Of a stretch of DNA of 11,862 nucleotides, positions 1-6,845 are shown piece after piece. How positions within the stretch are numbered: position 1 is the stretch's first letter; every line of letters begins with the position of its first letter. Source of the DNA: an uncultured Helicobacteraceae bacterium (GTDB lineage Bacteria; Campylobacterota; Campylobacteria; Campylobacterales; Helicobacteraceae); the NCBI GenBank assembly GCA_934728205.1, contig CAKVEH010000023.1, positions 1 through 11,862 on the forward strand. Direction: 5' to 3'. The translations under genes and the position numbers were made by a program. The notes beneath the pieces are model-generated. The model had not been told where the DNA came from. It saw only the letters and a list, made by a program, of their open reading frames with translations, and ran no database searches.

Positions 1-272
1 TGCATGTAATACCCAAATGCACCCTTTGGATTATACGCCACACCCACATCAACGCCTACATAAAATTTATTACGCGCGTCTCTATCATTTGGAATCTTTT
101 CATCGACAAGCCGTGCTAAAAGCTTGGTTTTAGTCTTTGCGACTTCTTGCAAGACTTCATCTTGTGGCATTAAGTCGTTTTCTAATTCAAGTGGTTGTTT
201 GTTTGTGATACTGATAGACGCCGCACTCACCACCATACAAAATGCCAAACACAACAATAAAACTTTTTTCAT
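1..272 (-). CDS. Outer-membrane/periplasmic protein, 5' part only
   Basis: The first 90 codons of a leftward gene that continues past the left edge of the window. The product begins MKKVLLLCLAFCMVVSAA, a clear Sec signal peptide with a likely cut near residue 18. A charged linker (about residues 25-70, rich in Glu, Asp and Lys) follows, and then FYVGVDVGVAYNPKGAFGYY. That glycine- and aromatic-rich alternating pattern is typical of the first strand of Helicobacter outer-membrane beta-barrels. I infer an outer-membrane protein but cannot name the family from this fragment. The ATG at 272 was chosen because the signal peptide starts there; the ribosome site (AAAGAG directly upstream) is weak. 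It is transcribed divergently from the TraF-like pair, with a candidate -10 box at 317-322. Confidence 0.7.
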   Translation of the reverse strand, partial: MKKVLLLCLAFCMVVSAASISITNKQPLELENDLMPQDEVLQEVAKTKTKLLARLVDEKIPNDRDARNKFYVGVDVGVAYNPKGAFGYYM

Positions 273-316
273 CTCTTTAGAATCCTAACTTTATTTTTAA
301 ATACAATCCTAGCTAT

Positions 317-322
317 ATTTTA
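317..322 (-). promoter_or_regulatory. Candidate -10 box for the leftward outer-membrane gene
   Basis: On the minus strand this reads ATGCTAAAAT, an extended -10 (TG-C-TAAAAT). It lies about 45 bases upstream of the ATG at 272. As is usual in Helicobacter there is no clear -35 hexamer, only AT-rich DNA. The call rests on motif and position alone. Confidence 0.4.
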
Positions 323-360
323 GCATTTATTTTAAGGAACAAGGCGAGTTAATGAAATTT

Positions 361-371
361 TATGCTACAAT
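361..371 (+). promoter_or_regulatory. Candidate extended -10 for the TraF-like operon
   Basis: TATGCTACAAT is a good match to the extended Helicobacter sigma-70 -10 (TATGnTAnAAT). It would start transcription near 378, leaving a leader of roughly 54 bases before the ATG at 432. A near-identical word (TATGCTACACT) lies upstream of the porin gene on the other strand. Confidence 0.5.
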
Positions 372-431
372 CTTATAACAAAGTGGCGAAATAACTATAT
401 GTGTAAAGTAACGCTTAATAAAGGAGCAAAA

Positions 432-1565
432 ATGAAAAAATGGCAACAATCATTAGGGATTTTAGGTATAGCGTGTATGAGCTTTTGTGCGAATGCAAAT
501 GCTTTGGAATTCATAGAAGTAGGAAACAAATCACTTGGTATGGGCGGAGCTGGAGTAGCGTTAAAAAACAACTCGCAAAGTTTGTTTTATAACCCTGCGC
601 TTATCGCAAATAATAGCTACTTTGAAGTAGGATATAGTGCTGGTGGCACTTTCAACGAAAAAAATATGCTTAAAGTAGTCTCTAGCAATCTTAACAGCAT
701 ACAAGATGTGCAAAACTTCAACACTCTCCTAAAAGACAATGAATTACGAGCGCGTTTGCAAGCCGCACTTTCACTAAGAATTGGGAATCTTGGGCTTGGC
801 ACAGCTGGGATTGGCGTGGTAATGAATGACTATGGCACAGCGGGCTTTAGCGGGTTTTTATCGATTGGGCAAAACAGTGTCGCAAATCAAAATATTAAGT
901 TTAACTTTGCTTCTGTGAGGCTTATTGAAGTGCCACTTGCGTATGGAGTGGAGCTAGAAACACCACTTGGCAATTTAGGGCTTGGTGTGAGTGTGAAATA
1001 CTTAAGCGCAAGCGTTCAAAAGAGCGTTACTAATCTTGATGTAAATTTTAATGTCAGCAACACCATAGAGCGAATCAAATTTGGCGGTGGAGAAAGTCGC
1101 TCAAACTTCGGCGTGGATTTGGGGCTAACCTACTCGCCAATCTCAAATTTATACATTGGTTTGGTGGGGAAAAATCTCAATAGCCCGACATTTGCCTTTA
1201 ATGATTATGATTTGAAAATCCGCCCACAGGTGCGTGCAGGGGTGAGCTTTAGCGTGCTAGATTCTATTACTATCGCTGCTGATGCGGATTTGACAAATAA
1301 CGATGTCATTTCGCTTGGCAATGGAATCATTCATTCACAAAAAATTGGTGTGGGAGCGAGCTTTGATATTGCATTTTTTGATTTACGCGTGGGCATAGCA
1401 AAAGACTTGCGACAGGATAATGGTGCGATTGTATCACTTGGACTTGGTGGATTTGGAATCTTAGATGTAGCACTCGCTGTCTCCACACAGACAAGCCCAT
1501 ACACAAATGGAAATCAAATCCCACGCTATGTAGCAATCCAAATAGGCGGGGGATTTAGTTTTTAA
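432..1565 (+). CDS. TraF-like outer-membrane beta-barrel protein, short paralogue
   Basis: A 377-residue exported protein of the family annotated as 'conjugal transfer protein TraF' (TraF_2 type, related in fold to FadL-like barrels). Residues 1-24 form a signal peptide with a likely cut at NANA|LEF. The family signature follows at once: GMGGAGVA (36-43) and FYNPAL (52-57). The rest alternates short hydrophobic and polar stretches with many Gly-Leu-Gly strands, and the chain ends in Phe, the usual C-terminal signal for BAM-assembled outer-membrane proteins. Start: an upstream in-frame ATG exists at 399, but AAGGAG at 421-426 and the signal peptide both point to 432. It is followed after 46 bases by a longer paralogue. 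No conjugation genes are nearby, so the TraF name should not be read as a transfer function. The cargo or role is unknown. Confidence 0.8.
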   Translation: MKKWQQSLGILGIACMSFCANANALEFIEVGNKSLGMGGAGVALKNNSQSLFYNPALIANNSYFEVGYSAGGTFNEKNMLKVVSSNLNSIQDVQNFNTLLKDNELRARLQAALSLRIGNLGLGTAGIGVVMNDYGTAGFSGFLSIGQNSVANQNIKFNFASVRLIEVPLAYGVELETPLGNLGLGVSVKYLSASVQKSVTNLDVNFNVSNTIERIKFGGGESRSNFGVDLGLTYSPISNLYIGLVGKNLNSPTFAFNDYDLKIRPQVRAGVSFSVLDSITIAADADLTNNDVISLGNGIIHSQKIGVGASFDIAFFDLRVGIAKDLRQDNGAIVSLGLGGFGILDVALAVSTQTSPYTNGNQIPRYVAIQIGGGFSF

Positions 1566-1611
1566 CGCCTCTTTATTTCACGCAGGAGATACATTAAAGC
1601 AAAGGAATACG

Positions 1612-3321
1612 ATGGGATTTTATAGGAATGTTTTTTTTAATATTCTTAAAAAATTAGACAAGGCACTCTTTGCGCAATCTAGTAAAAAATCTCATTTATT
1701 ATGCCTGAGTGTAGCTATGTGCTTAAGCACGGGCAATGCACTAGAATTTGGCACAATGGGCAATGTGTCCGCTGGTATGGGTGGAGCAGGTGTCGCACTA
1801 AAGAATTCATCATTTGGGCTTTATTATAATCCTGCCTTGCTTGCTGCTACTCCAAAGATTCGATTGGGTTACTCCGCTGGAGTAAATATCCGTGAGAGGA
1901 ATATCGCTAGGCTTGGGAGCATTGATTTAAGCAATATGCAAGATACGGCTACAAGGCTAGGAGAAACCTTTAAAGGTGGTGGCAATACAAATGGCGTAAT
2001 GAAAGCGGTGGATAGGGCGCTAAAATCTGTGCTTACTTCGCAGGGAAGCACTGGACAAAGCACACAAGATATGCTCACAGCCTACATTAACGGAAAGGGC
2101 GGGAGCAAAGATTACAGCGACTTAATTAGTGCTATTAAAGGTGAAGTAGATAAATCGCAGGATTTTAACCAAGTGCAAAAAGATTTGCTTAAGAGCGTTA
2201 TGGGGAGTGTGGATTTTGATAAATTAGGAGTTGGTGGAAGTGGCAACAACACTAAACCATTTAGCATCACCATAGGCAAGGGCTCAGATAAAGGGCTTGA
2301 TAAGTCGATGAGTGATATTGCAGCGGTAAAAAACTCCTTGCAAGATAATCATATCAACCTTAACGCACAAGGCGGTGTTGTGTTTCAGCTTAGCTCTGCT
2401 CCAATCAATGAGGAGCTTGGCACACTTGCAGCAGGATATTTTGGCTCTATGTATTCAAGTATTTCGTTACGAGCAAACCCAAATAGACTTGGGCTTATTT
2501 TGGAATCTGGAGGGAATTATTATGAGCTTAAAATTCTCGATTCAGGCTACACTTACGAACTCTCCGATAAAACAAAATACGATTCTAGCTCTCTTATTGG
2601 CTCTCTTGGGAGCACTATAAGCGATGCAGAGGCACATAAAATCACTATTTCTTCACTTATCTTAACAGAGATTCCCATTGGGTATGCAAGGACATTTTAC
2701 ACTCCGTGGGGGAATCTTAGCCTTGGTGCAAGTTATAAAATTATGAGTGCCCTAAGCAAACAAAAAGAAATTGCCATTAGAAACAATACTGACATAGGCG
2801 CGGAGATGAAAAATATCGCCCAGGATTTTAAGAATCTTAGGGCGGATAATGCCTTTGGTGCAGATATAGGTGCGCTTTATGAGATTGATTTGCCAACATT
2901 TCGCTACCTTACCATTGGATTGGTGGCAAAAAATGTCAATTCCCCCACCTTTCAATCCACGCTGGGTGGCATTACCATTAAACCACAAATGCGCGCAGGT
3001 GTGGCGTATTATAGACAAGATGGGTTTAATGTAGCCTTTGATGCTGACCTTACACAAAATGACATTATCGCCTTTACCACTAAAGCACAAAAATCTCAAA
3101 TGATAGGTGGTGGCGTGGGAATCGTAACGCACAAGGTTGATGCTCGTCTTGGTATGATGGTGGATATTGCGCAAGATAATGGACTTATCCTCACAGGCGG
3201 AGTAAATCTCTTTGGCATACTCGATGTGGCATTGCAGACAAGCACAAGATTCTCACAAATTGCAGGCTATCCTATCCCGCAATATTTTAGCGTGAGAATT
3301 GGTAGTGAAATCACTTGGTAG
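1612..3321 (+). CDS. TraF-like outer-membrane beta-barrel protein, long paralogue
   Basis: A 569-residue paralogue of the preceding gene. Both mature proteins start with ALEF and share GMGGAGVALKN (here 56-66), YYNPALLA (71-78), GYSAG (86-90), the ExP(I/L)xYx(V/R) block near 353-360, KNxNSPTF (440-447) and FGILDVAL (534-541). This one ends in Trp. The signal peptide has an unusually long basic N-terminal region (about 28 residues before the hydrophobic core), with a likely cut after Ala43. By eye it carries about 125 extra residues at 120-245, polar and helix-like with Gly/Ser-rich ends, and about 45 more between 265 and 345. The ATG at 1612 has AAGGAA at 1602-1607. The pair looks like a tandem duplication followed by loop growth. 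Family assignment is good; function is unknown. Confidence 0.78.
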   Translation: MGFYRNVFFNILKKLDKALFAQSSKKSHLLCLSVAMCLSTGNALEFGTMGNVSAGMGGAGVALKNSSFGLYYNPALLAATPKIRLGYSAGVNIRERNIARLGSIDLSNMQDTATRLGETFKGGGNTNGVMKAVDRALKSVLTSQGSTGQSTQDMLTAYINGKGGSKDYSDLISAIKGEVDKSQDFNQVQKDLLKSVMGSVDFDKLGVGGSGNNTKPFSITIGKGSDKGLDKSMSDIAAVKNSLQDNHINLNAQGGVVFQLSSAPINEELGTLAAGYFGSMYSSISLRANPNRLGLILESGGNYYELKILDSGYTYELSDKTKYDSSSLIGSLGSTISDAEAHKITISSLILTEIPIGYARTFYTPWGNLSLGASYKIMSALSKQKEIAIRNNTDIGAEMKNIAQDFKNLRADNAFGADIGALYEIDLPTFRYLTIGLVAKNVNSPTFQSTLGGITIKPQMRAGVAYYRQDGFNVAFDADLTQNDIIAFTTKAQKSQMIGGGVGIVTHKVDARLGMMVDIAQDNGLILTGGVNLFGILDVALQTSTRFSQIAGYPIPQYFSVRIGSEITW

Positions 3322-3347
3322 AGCGCAATTTTGCATTAAGGAATAAA

Positions 3348-3572
3348 ATGCGTGGGTTAATTAGCGCAAGCATTTTATGTGCGTTTGGCTGGATTTATAT
3401 GGGACGTGGATTTATTAGCTTTCCTTTAAGCATATTTGTTTTGTTGCGCTCTAGGGCAAGGGAAAATAACGCAACAATAGCATTGTGGATTGTTTTTTTG
3501 CTTGATACCATAGGAGTTATCCTCTCTGTATATCTTATAAGTGATAAGATTGCTCAAAGAGCCCTAATGTAA
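3348..3572 (+). CDS. Small two-helix inner-membrane protein, unknown function
   Basis: A 74-residue protein dominated by two hydrophobic segments (about residues 4-33 and 43-64) separated by a basic/polar hinge, RSRAREN. This suggests a helical hairpin in the inner membrane. Start: an in-frame ATG at 3315 overlaps the previous gene, but AAGGAA at 3338-3343 is well placed for the ATG at 3348, giving a 26-base gap after the TraF-like gene. It is therefore probably the last gene of that transcription unit. I do not recognise a family. Its spacing, ribosome site and hydrophobic profile support a real gene rather than a chance ORF. Confidence 0.65.
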   Translation: MRGLISASILCAFGWIYMGRGFISFPLSIFVLLRSRARENNATIALWIVFLLDTIGVILSVYLISDKIAQRALM

Positions 3573-3592
3573 AATTAAATAAATTTTCTCTA

Positions 3593-3610
3593 TTTCACAT
3601 TACTTTCACA
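3593..3610 (+). promoter_or_regulatory. DccR-type direct-repeat operator (TTCAC-N6-TTCAC)
   Basis: TTTCACATTACTTTCACA contains TTCAC at 3594-3598 and 3605-3609. The start-to-start spacing is 11 bases, one helical turn, as expected for tandem binding by an OmpR-family regulator. With its flanking T and A it matches the wTTCAC-N6-TTCACw site that I recall being described for C. jejuni DccR. It ends 9 bases before the TATAAT at 3620, so it covers the -35 position, where an activator would sit. A DccR-like regulator is encoded about 500 bases downstream. That this regulator binds here is my inference. Confidence 0.6.
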
Positions 3611-3619
3611 AAAATTTCC

Positions 3620-3625
3620 TATAAT
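3620..3625 (+). promoter_or_regulatory. -10 box of the DUF1104-like gene
   Basis: A perfect TATAAT, with transcription expected near 3632 and a leader of about 45 bases to the ATG at 3677. There is no recognisable -35; the direct repeat at 3593-3610 occupies that place, consistent with an activator-dependent promoter. Confidence 0.6.
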
Positions 3626-3676
3626 TTCGCGCTAAGGCAATCTTTGTGTTGTCTAATATTTTTTAAGGAGTGCGCA

Positions 3677-4063
3677 ATGAGAGCATTTATGTATCTAGGA
3701 TTTGTAAGTATGGCGTTTGCTGGTTTTGTAATGGCAGCTGATTTTAGTAAAGCGAGCAACAAAGAGCTTATCGACATCGCTGGGAGCATACCGCCAAGTG
3801 ATGTGCCAAGCTATCACACTGAAGTTAAAAACCGCACACAAGAAATGACGGTCAAAGAAGCTCGCGAGTTTAAAGAAAAAATCAAAAACCAAGAGAGCAA
3901 AGTCATTGATAAAATGAAGGTGAAAGACTACTACGAACGAAAAGTAGCGATAGACAGAGCATTTGAAGAATTTTGCAAAGACCCAAAAAACCAATGCTCA
4001 CAGCATCATAGCGATTCTAAATCACAAAAAGATGCCAAGGGTGCTAAAGCAAGCAAAAAGTAA
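3677..4063 (+). CDS. DUF1104-like small periplasmic protein
   Basis: A 128-residue exported protein. Residues 1-20 form a signal peptide with a likely cut at VMA|ADF. The mature part opens with ADFSKASNKELIDIAG, then PSDVPSYHTEV and a helical stretch rich in Lys and Glu. This resembles the Helicobacter DUF1104 family of small secreted proteins, whose function is unknown to me. Two cysteines (100 and 107) could form a disulfide, and two histidines precede a Lys-rich tail. Start: an upstream in-frame ATG at 3644 is rejected because AAGGAG (3665-3670) and the signal peptide fit 3677. It stands behind its own promoter and direct-repeat operator and is 46 bases ahead of the regulator gene. This suggests that it is a target of, or co-transcribed with, the two-component system. 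Confidence 0.65.
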   Translation: MRAFMYLGFVSMAFAGFVMAADFSKASNKELIDIAGSIPPSDVPSYHTEVKNRTQEMTVKEAREFKEKIKNQESKVIDKMKVKDYYERKVAIDRAFEEFCKDPKNQCSQHHSDSKSQKDAKGAKASKK

Positions 4064-4109
4064 TGTTGCACACAATATGAATTAAACAACACTTAAAACA
4101 AGGAATCTA

Positions 4110-4820
4110 ATGTCAGTAAAAGTCCTCCTCTTAGAAGATGATTTTGTTTTAAGTGAAATTTTGTGTGAATTTTTGCAAGAGGATGGCTTTGAAGTCTCAC
4201 ATTGCACGGAGGCTTCCAATGCGCTTGCTCTTGTGTATGAAAACAAATTTGACATTTGGCTTTTAGATGTTAAAGTGCCTTTGGGGGAATATATCACCCC
4301 AAAAGATTCCCAAAATGGTGCTATACTCGCTGGATTTGAGTTGCTAAAACTTCTACGCGAAGCAAATCAAACAACACCTTGTATTTTTATCACTTCCCTC
4401 TCAAGTATGCAGGACTTGCAAACAGGCTATGATGCTGGTTGTGATGACTTTTTAAAAAAACCTTTTGAGCTTGTAGAGCTAAAATTGCGAATCCAAACCC
4501 TACTTAAGCGTTCGTTTTCTCATCGTAATGCAGACTTTGAGGACTTTGGGAATGGCGTGAAATTTAATGTGCTGACAAAAACCCTCTATAAAGATGATAA
4601 TGTGCTTTGTATCACCCATAAAGAAAGCAAATTGCTCGCTCTATTGCTGCAAAATCCTAACACTTATGTGAGTTTAGAGCGCATTTTTGATGAATTATGG
4701 GACTTAGGACAAGAGCCAAGTGAGCTTAGCGTGCGTGCATATATCAAAAATATCCGCAAAATCATTGGCAAAGACAAAATCCTCAATCAACATAATAAGG
4801 GTTATTGCTATGTCCCATAA
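4110..4820 (+). CDS. OmpR-family response regulator, DccR-like
   Basis: A 236-residue two-component regulator. The receiver domain (about 1-120) has the acidic pair Asp10/Asp11, phospho-acceptor Asp53 (WLLDVKVP), switch Thr95 (IFITS) and Lys116 (FLKKPFE). The C-terminal winged-helix DNA-binding domain (about 138-236) ends in the usual wing (HNKGYCYV), with the recognition helix around SELSVRAYIKNIRKIIG. The sequence style (LLLEDD, VxVP, ITSLSSMxDLxxGYxxGCDD) is that of the Campylobacterota DccR group. Odd feature: about 14 extra residues (LGEYITPKDSQNGA and neighbours, 58-73) between beta-3 and alpha-3, right next to Asp53. AAGGAA lies at 4101-4106. The gene overlaps the kinase gene by 11 bases, so the two are probably translationally coupled. 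The DccR identity is by resemblance from memory. Confidence 0.85.
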   Translation: MSVKVLLLEDDFVLSEILCEFLQEDGFEVSHCTEASNALALVYENKFDIWLLDVKVPLGEYITPKDSQNGAILAGFELLKLLREANQTTPCIFITSLSSMQDLQTGYDAGCDDFLKKPFELVELKLRIQTLLKRSFSHRNADFEDFGNGVKFNVLTKTLYKDDNVLCITHKESKLLALLLQNPNTYVSLERIFDELWDLGQEPSELSVRAYIKNIRKIIGKDKILNQHNKGYCYVP

Positions 4821-5997
4821 CTCAACGCGCAAGAGCATTATACAAATCTTATCACTCTATCTTGGCACGAGCATTATTTTGCTGTGTTGGTTGTTTTACT
4901 TTTTTTACAAAAAAGAAGTGCGAAATATTTTTCTCACACAAGTCGCAAGCCTGCGCGAAGAAACCTTAGAAATCAATGATATTTTACACAAATACAAATA
5001 CAACATAGATGAGGCATTGCCCGAAATCTTGCAAAACAAGGAACATAATATTGGGATTTTTAAAAAAGATGGGACAATGTTATTTTCAAATCTTTCAAAA
5101 AATCCTAGTGATGATGAATTTACAAAAGGCGTGTATGAAGTGGAAGATAAAGTCATTATCGACCCAGAATTTCTACCCTCTCCACACAAGAGCAAAAAAC
5201 GCTCAAAATTTAGAATCTTTATCCAAGATAATAAAGTAGATTCTCTTATATTTGCGAGCAAAGTTCGCCTTGCCTTTATCTTTGTGCTTGTGTTGGGGAT
5301 AATGAGCATTGTGGCATTTGTGCTTGTGCGGTTATTTTTAAAACCTCTCAATAAACATATACAACAACTTGATGACTTCATAAAAGACGCTACACACGAG
5401 ACAAATACACCCATTAGCATTGTGCTAATGAGCATTGAAACCCTCAAAACACACAATCTAAGCGAGGAGGAGCGCAAAAAAATTGGACGCATCAAACTTG
5501 CGTGCTTGCAATTAGGACATATTTATCGAGAATTGGTGGCTTATAACTTCCCTCATAGTATGCAAGACAAAAAATCTAACTTGGATTTACAATCCCTTTT
5601 AGAAGAGCGATTGGACTTTTTTGCTCCATTTTTTACACAAAAAAATCTCTCTATAAGTTTAGATTCTAAGCCTGCACGCATTATGGCAAGTAGAGAAAAA
5701 ATCGTAACACTTTTTGATAATTTACTTAGCAATGCTATCAAATACAACAAAAAAGGCGGAAGCATCGCCATTAGGCTTGATAAAGGAATATTTGAAATCA
5801 GCGATGAGGGCTTTGGGATACAATCAAAAGATTTGCCAAAAATTTTTGAGCGATATAGTCGCTTTAATGCTAGCTCTGGTGGTTTTGGGATTGGACTAAG
5901 TTTGGTCAAGCGCATTTGTAATGAATACAACATAAAAATACAATTGGTGAGCGAGCCAAACAAAGGCACGACTTTTACGCTTTCTTGGGAATCTTAG
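4810..5997 (+). CDS. Sensor histidine kinase, DccS-like
   Basis: A 395-residue membrane kinase, partner of the overlapping regulator. Transmembrane helices at about 12-33 and 153-176 enclose a periplasmic sensor domain of about 120 residues with no family I recognise. The dimerisation/phospho-acceptor helix holds His196 in DATHETNTP, a variant of the usual H-E-x-R-T-P with Asn in the Arg position. The ATPase domain shows the N box DNLLSNAIKY (303-312), G1 SDEGFGI (331-337), F box KIFERYSR (344-351) and G2 GGFGIGLSL (357-365). There is no obvious HAMP domain; the second helix runs almost directly into the His helix. Start: the reading frame is open further upstream, inside the regulator gene, but ATG 4810 with AAGGG at 4797-4801 gives the expected N-terminus. 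It phosphorylates or dephosphorylates the regulator in response to an unknown envelope signal. Confidence 0.88.
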   Translation: MSHNSTRKSIIQILSLYLGTSIILLCWLFYFFYKKEVRNIFLTQVASLREETLEINDILHKYKYNIDEALPEILQNKEHNIGIFKKDGTMLFSNLSKNPSDDEFTKGVYEVEDKVIIDPEFLPSPHKSKKRSKFRIFIQDNKVDSLIFASKVRLAFIFVLVLGIMSIVAFVLVRLFLKPLNKHIQQLDDFIKDATHETNTPISIVLMSIETLKTHNLSEEERKKIGRIKLACLQLGHIYRELVAYNFPHSMQDKKSNLDLQSLLEERLDFFAPFFTQKNLSISLDSKPARIMASREKIVTLFDNLLSNAIKYNKKGGSIAIRLDKGIFEISDEGFGIQSKDLPKIFERYSRFNASSGGFGIGLSLVKRICNEYNIKIQLVSEPNKGTTFTLSWES

Positions 5998-6002
5998 GGG
6001 AT

Positions 6003-6845
6003 ATGATAAATTTAGAGCTGCGCAAAAGCGCAGATGGGAGCTTTAGCGCGTATAACAAAGACTTCTCTCAATGCTACCATAGCCTTAAATGTGGGGCATT
6101 GAGTGAGAGTTTGTATAAGCACATTTTGCCGACTTTTTTACTCTATGCGCATAAAAAGACAGACGCAAAACTTCATATCGATTTGCAATCCCGTGATTCA
6201 AAAGACTTTCACCAATTTTTTACAAAATATTTATCTCATATTTCATACAATCAAGCCAAAAAAGAATTAGCAATCCTTGATATTTGCTTTGGATTAGGAT
6301 ATAACACTTTTGGCACTTTGTATTTCCACACACTTTTTGGACTGCCTTGCCACCTTATAATCTACTCTCCAGAGATTGATGAGAAAATGCTTAAAAACCT
6401 TGAATATTTTCCATATCCTAAGGAATTTGAGAATCTTAGGCTACCAGAGATTCTGTATAATCTACTCACCAAACAACAATACAGCACACCACAACTCCAC
6501 ATTGAGCTTTTTATTGGAAATGCGCAAGATTACCTTAAAATGCTTGCTAAGCAAAGCATTGATATTATTTACCACGATGCCTTTAGTCCAAAGGAAAATC
6601 CAAGTCTATGGAGTGCAGAATTTTTTGGTGATTTATCTCTGCTTTTGAAGCAAGATGGAATCTTAAGCACCTACTCACAAAGTCGTGTTATTCGGCACAG
6701 GGCACTATCTCAAGGATTTTTAGTATATGATTGCAAGGCAAAGCTACACGATATTCGCGCTGGAAGTTTAATGAGTAAGCAAGATATAAGTCATAATGAG
6801 CTTTTATCGCAATTTTATCATCTAAAGCCCTGTGTATTGTGCTAA
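6003..6845 (+). CDS. MnmC-type tRNA methyltransferase domain protein (stand-alone)
   Basis: A 280-residue S-adenosylmethionine-dependent methyltransferase resembling the N-terminal half of MnmC. That domain completes mnm5s2U at the tRNA wobble base by methylating nm5U34. The N-terminus has the family opening (KSADGSFSAYNKDF and GALSESLYK). The SAM-binding motif is LDICFGLGYNT (92-102), and the signature DAFSPKENPSLW lies at 192-203, followed by STYSQSRVIRHRALSQGF. The FAD-dependent oxidoreductase half of bifunctional MnmC is absent: the gene ends cleanly after the methyltransferase domain. ATG 6003 lies 5 bases after the kinase stop, with AGGGG only 2 bases away, a short spacing; an in-frame TTG at 5985 lacks a ribosome site. 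It is probably co-transcribed with the two-component genes. Fold and family are well supported, exact tRNA reaction less so. Confidence 0.72.
   Translation: MINLELRKSADGSFSAYNKDFSQCYHSLKCGALSESLYKHILPTFLLYAHKKTDAKLHIDLQSRDSKDFHQFFTKYLSHISYNQAKKELAILDICFGLGYNTFGTLYFHTLFGLPCHLIIYSPEIDEKMLKNLEYFPYPKEFENLRLPEILYNLLTKQQYSTPQLHIELFIGNAQDYLKMLAKQSIDIIYHDAFSPKENPSLWSAEFFGDLSLLLKQDGILSTYSQSRVIRHRALSQGFLVYDCKAKLHDIRAGSLMSKQDISHNELLSQFYHLKPCVLC

Noticed and set aside
2752..3174. A 140-codon open frame on the minus strand
   Set aside because: It lies opposite the long TraF-like gene, rich in His and Cys as expected for a reverse-frame shadow, with no supporting signals.
432..3321. A conjugation or mobile-element region suggested by the TraF family name
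   Set aside because: No relaxase, pilus, coupling or integrase genes are present. The family name is historical, and the sequences look like outer-membrane barrels in a chromosomal setting.
3571..3587. AAAATT/AATTTT inverted repeat after the small membrane protein gene, as a terminator
   Set aside because: The stem is six A-T pairs only and is not followed by a T run. It is too weak to call.
4153..4169. A second possible regulator site, GTGAA-N7-GTGAA
   Set aside because: The spacing is 12 instead of 11 bases and it lies inside the regulator's coding region, where the bases are explained by the receiver sequence.
4905..5495. A 196-codon open frame on the minus strand
   Set aside because: It is wholly opposite the kinase gene, has no ribosome site or recognisable protein features, and its composition mirrors the kinase codons.
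5985..6845. A longer MnmC-like protein starting at the TTG at 5985
   Set aside because: It would overlap the kinase gene by 13 bases, lacks a ribosome site at proper distance, and adds residues ahead of the family's usual start.
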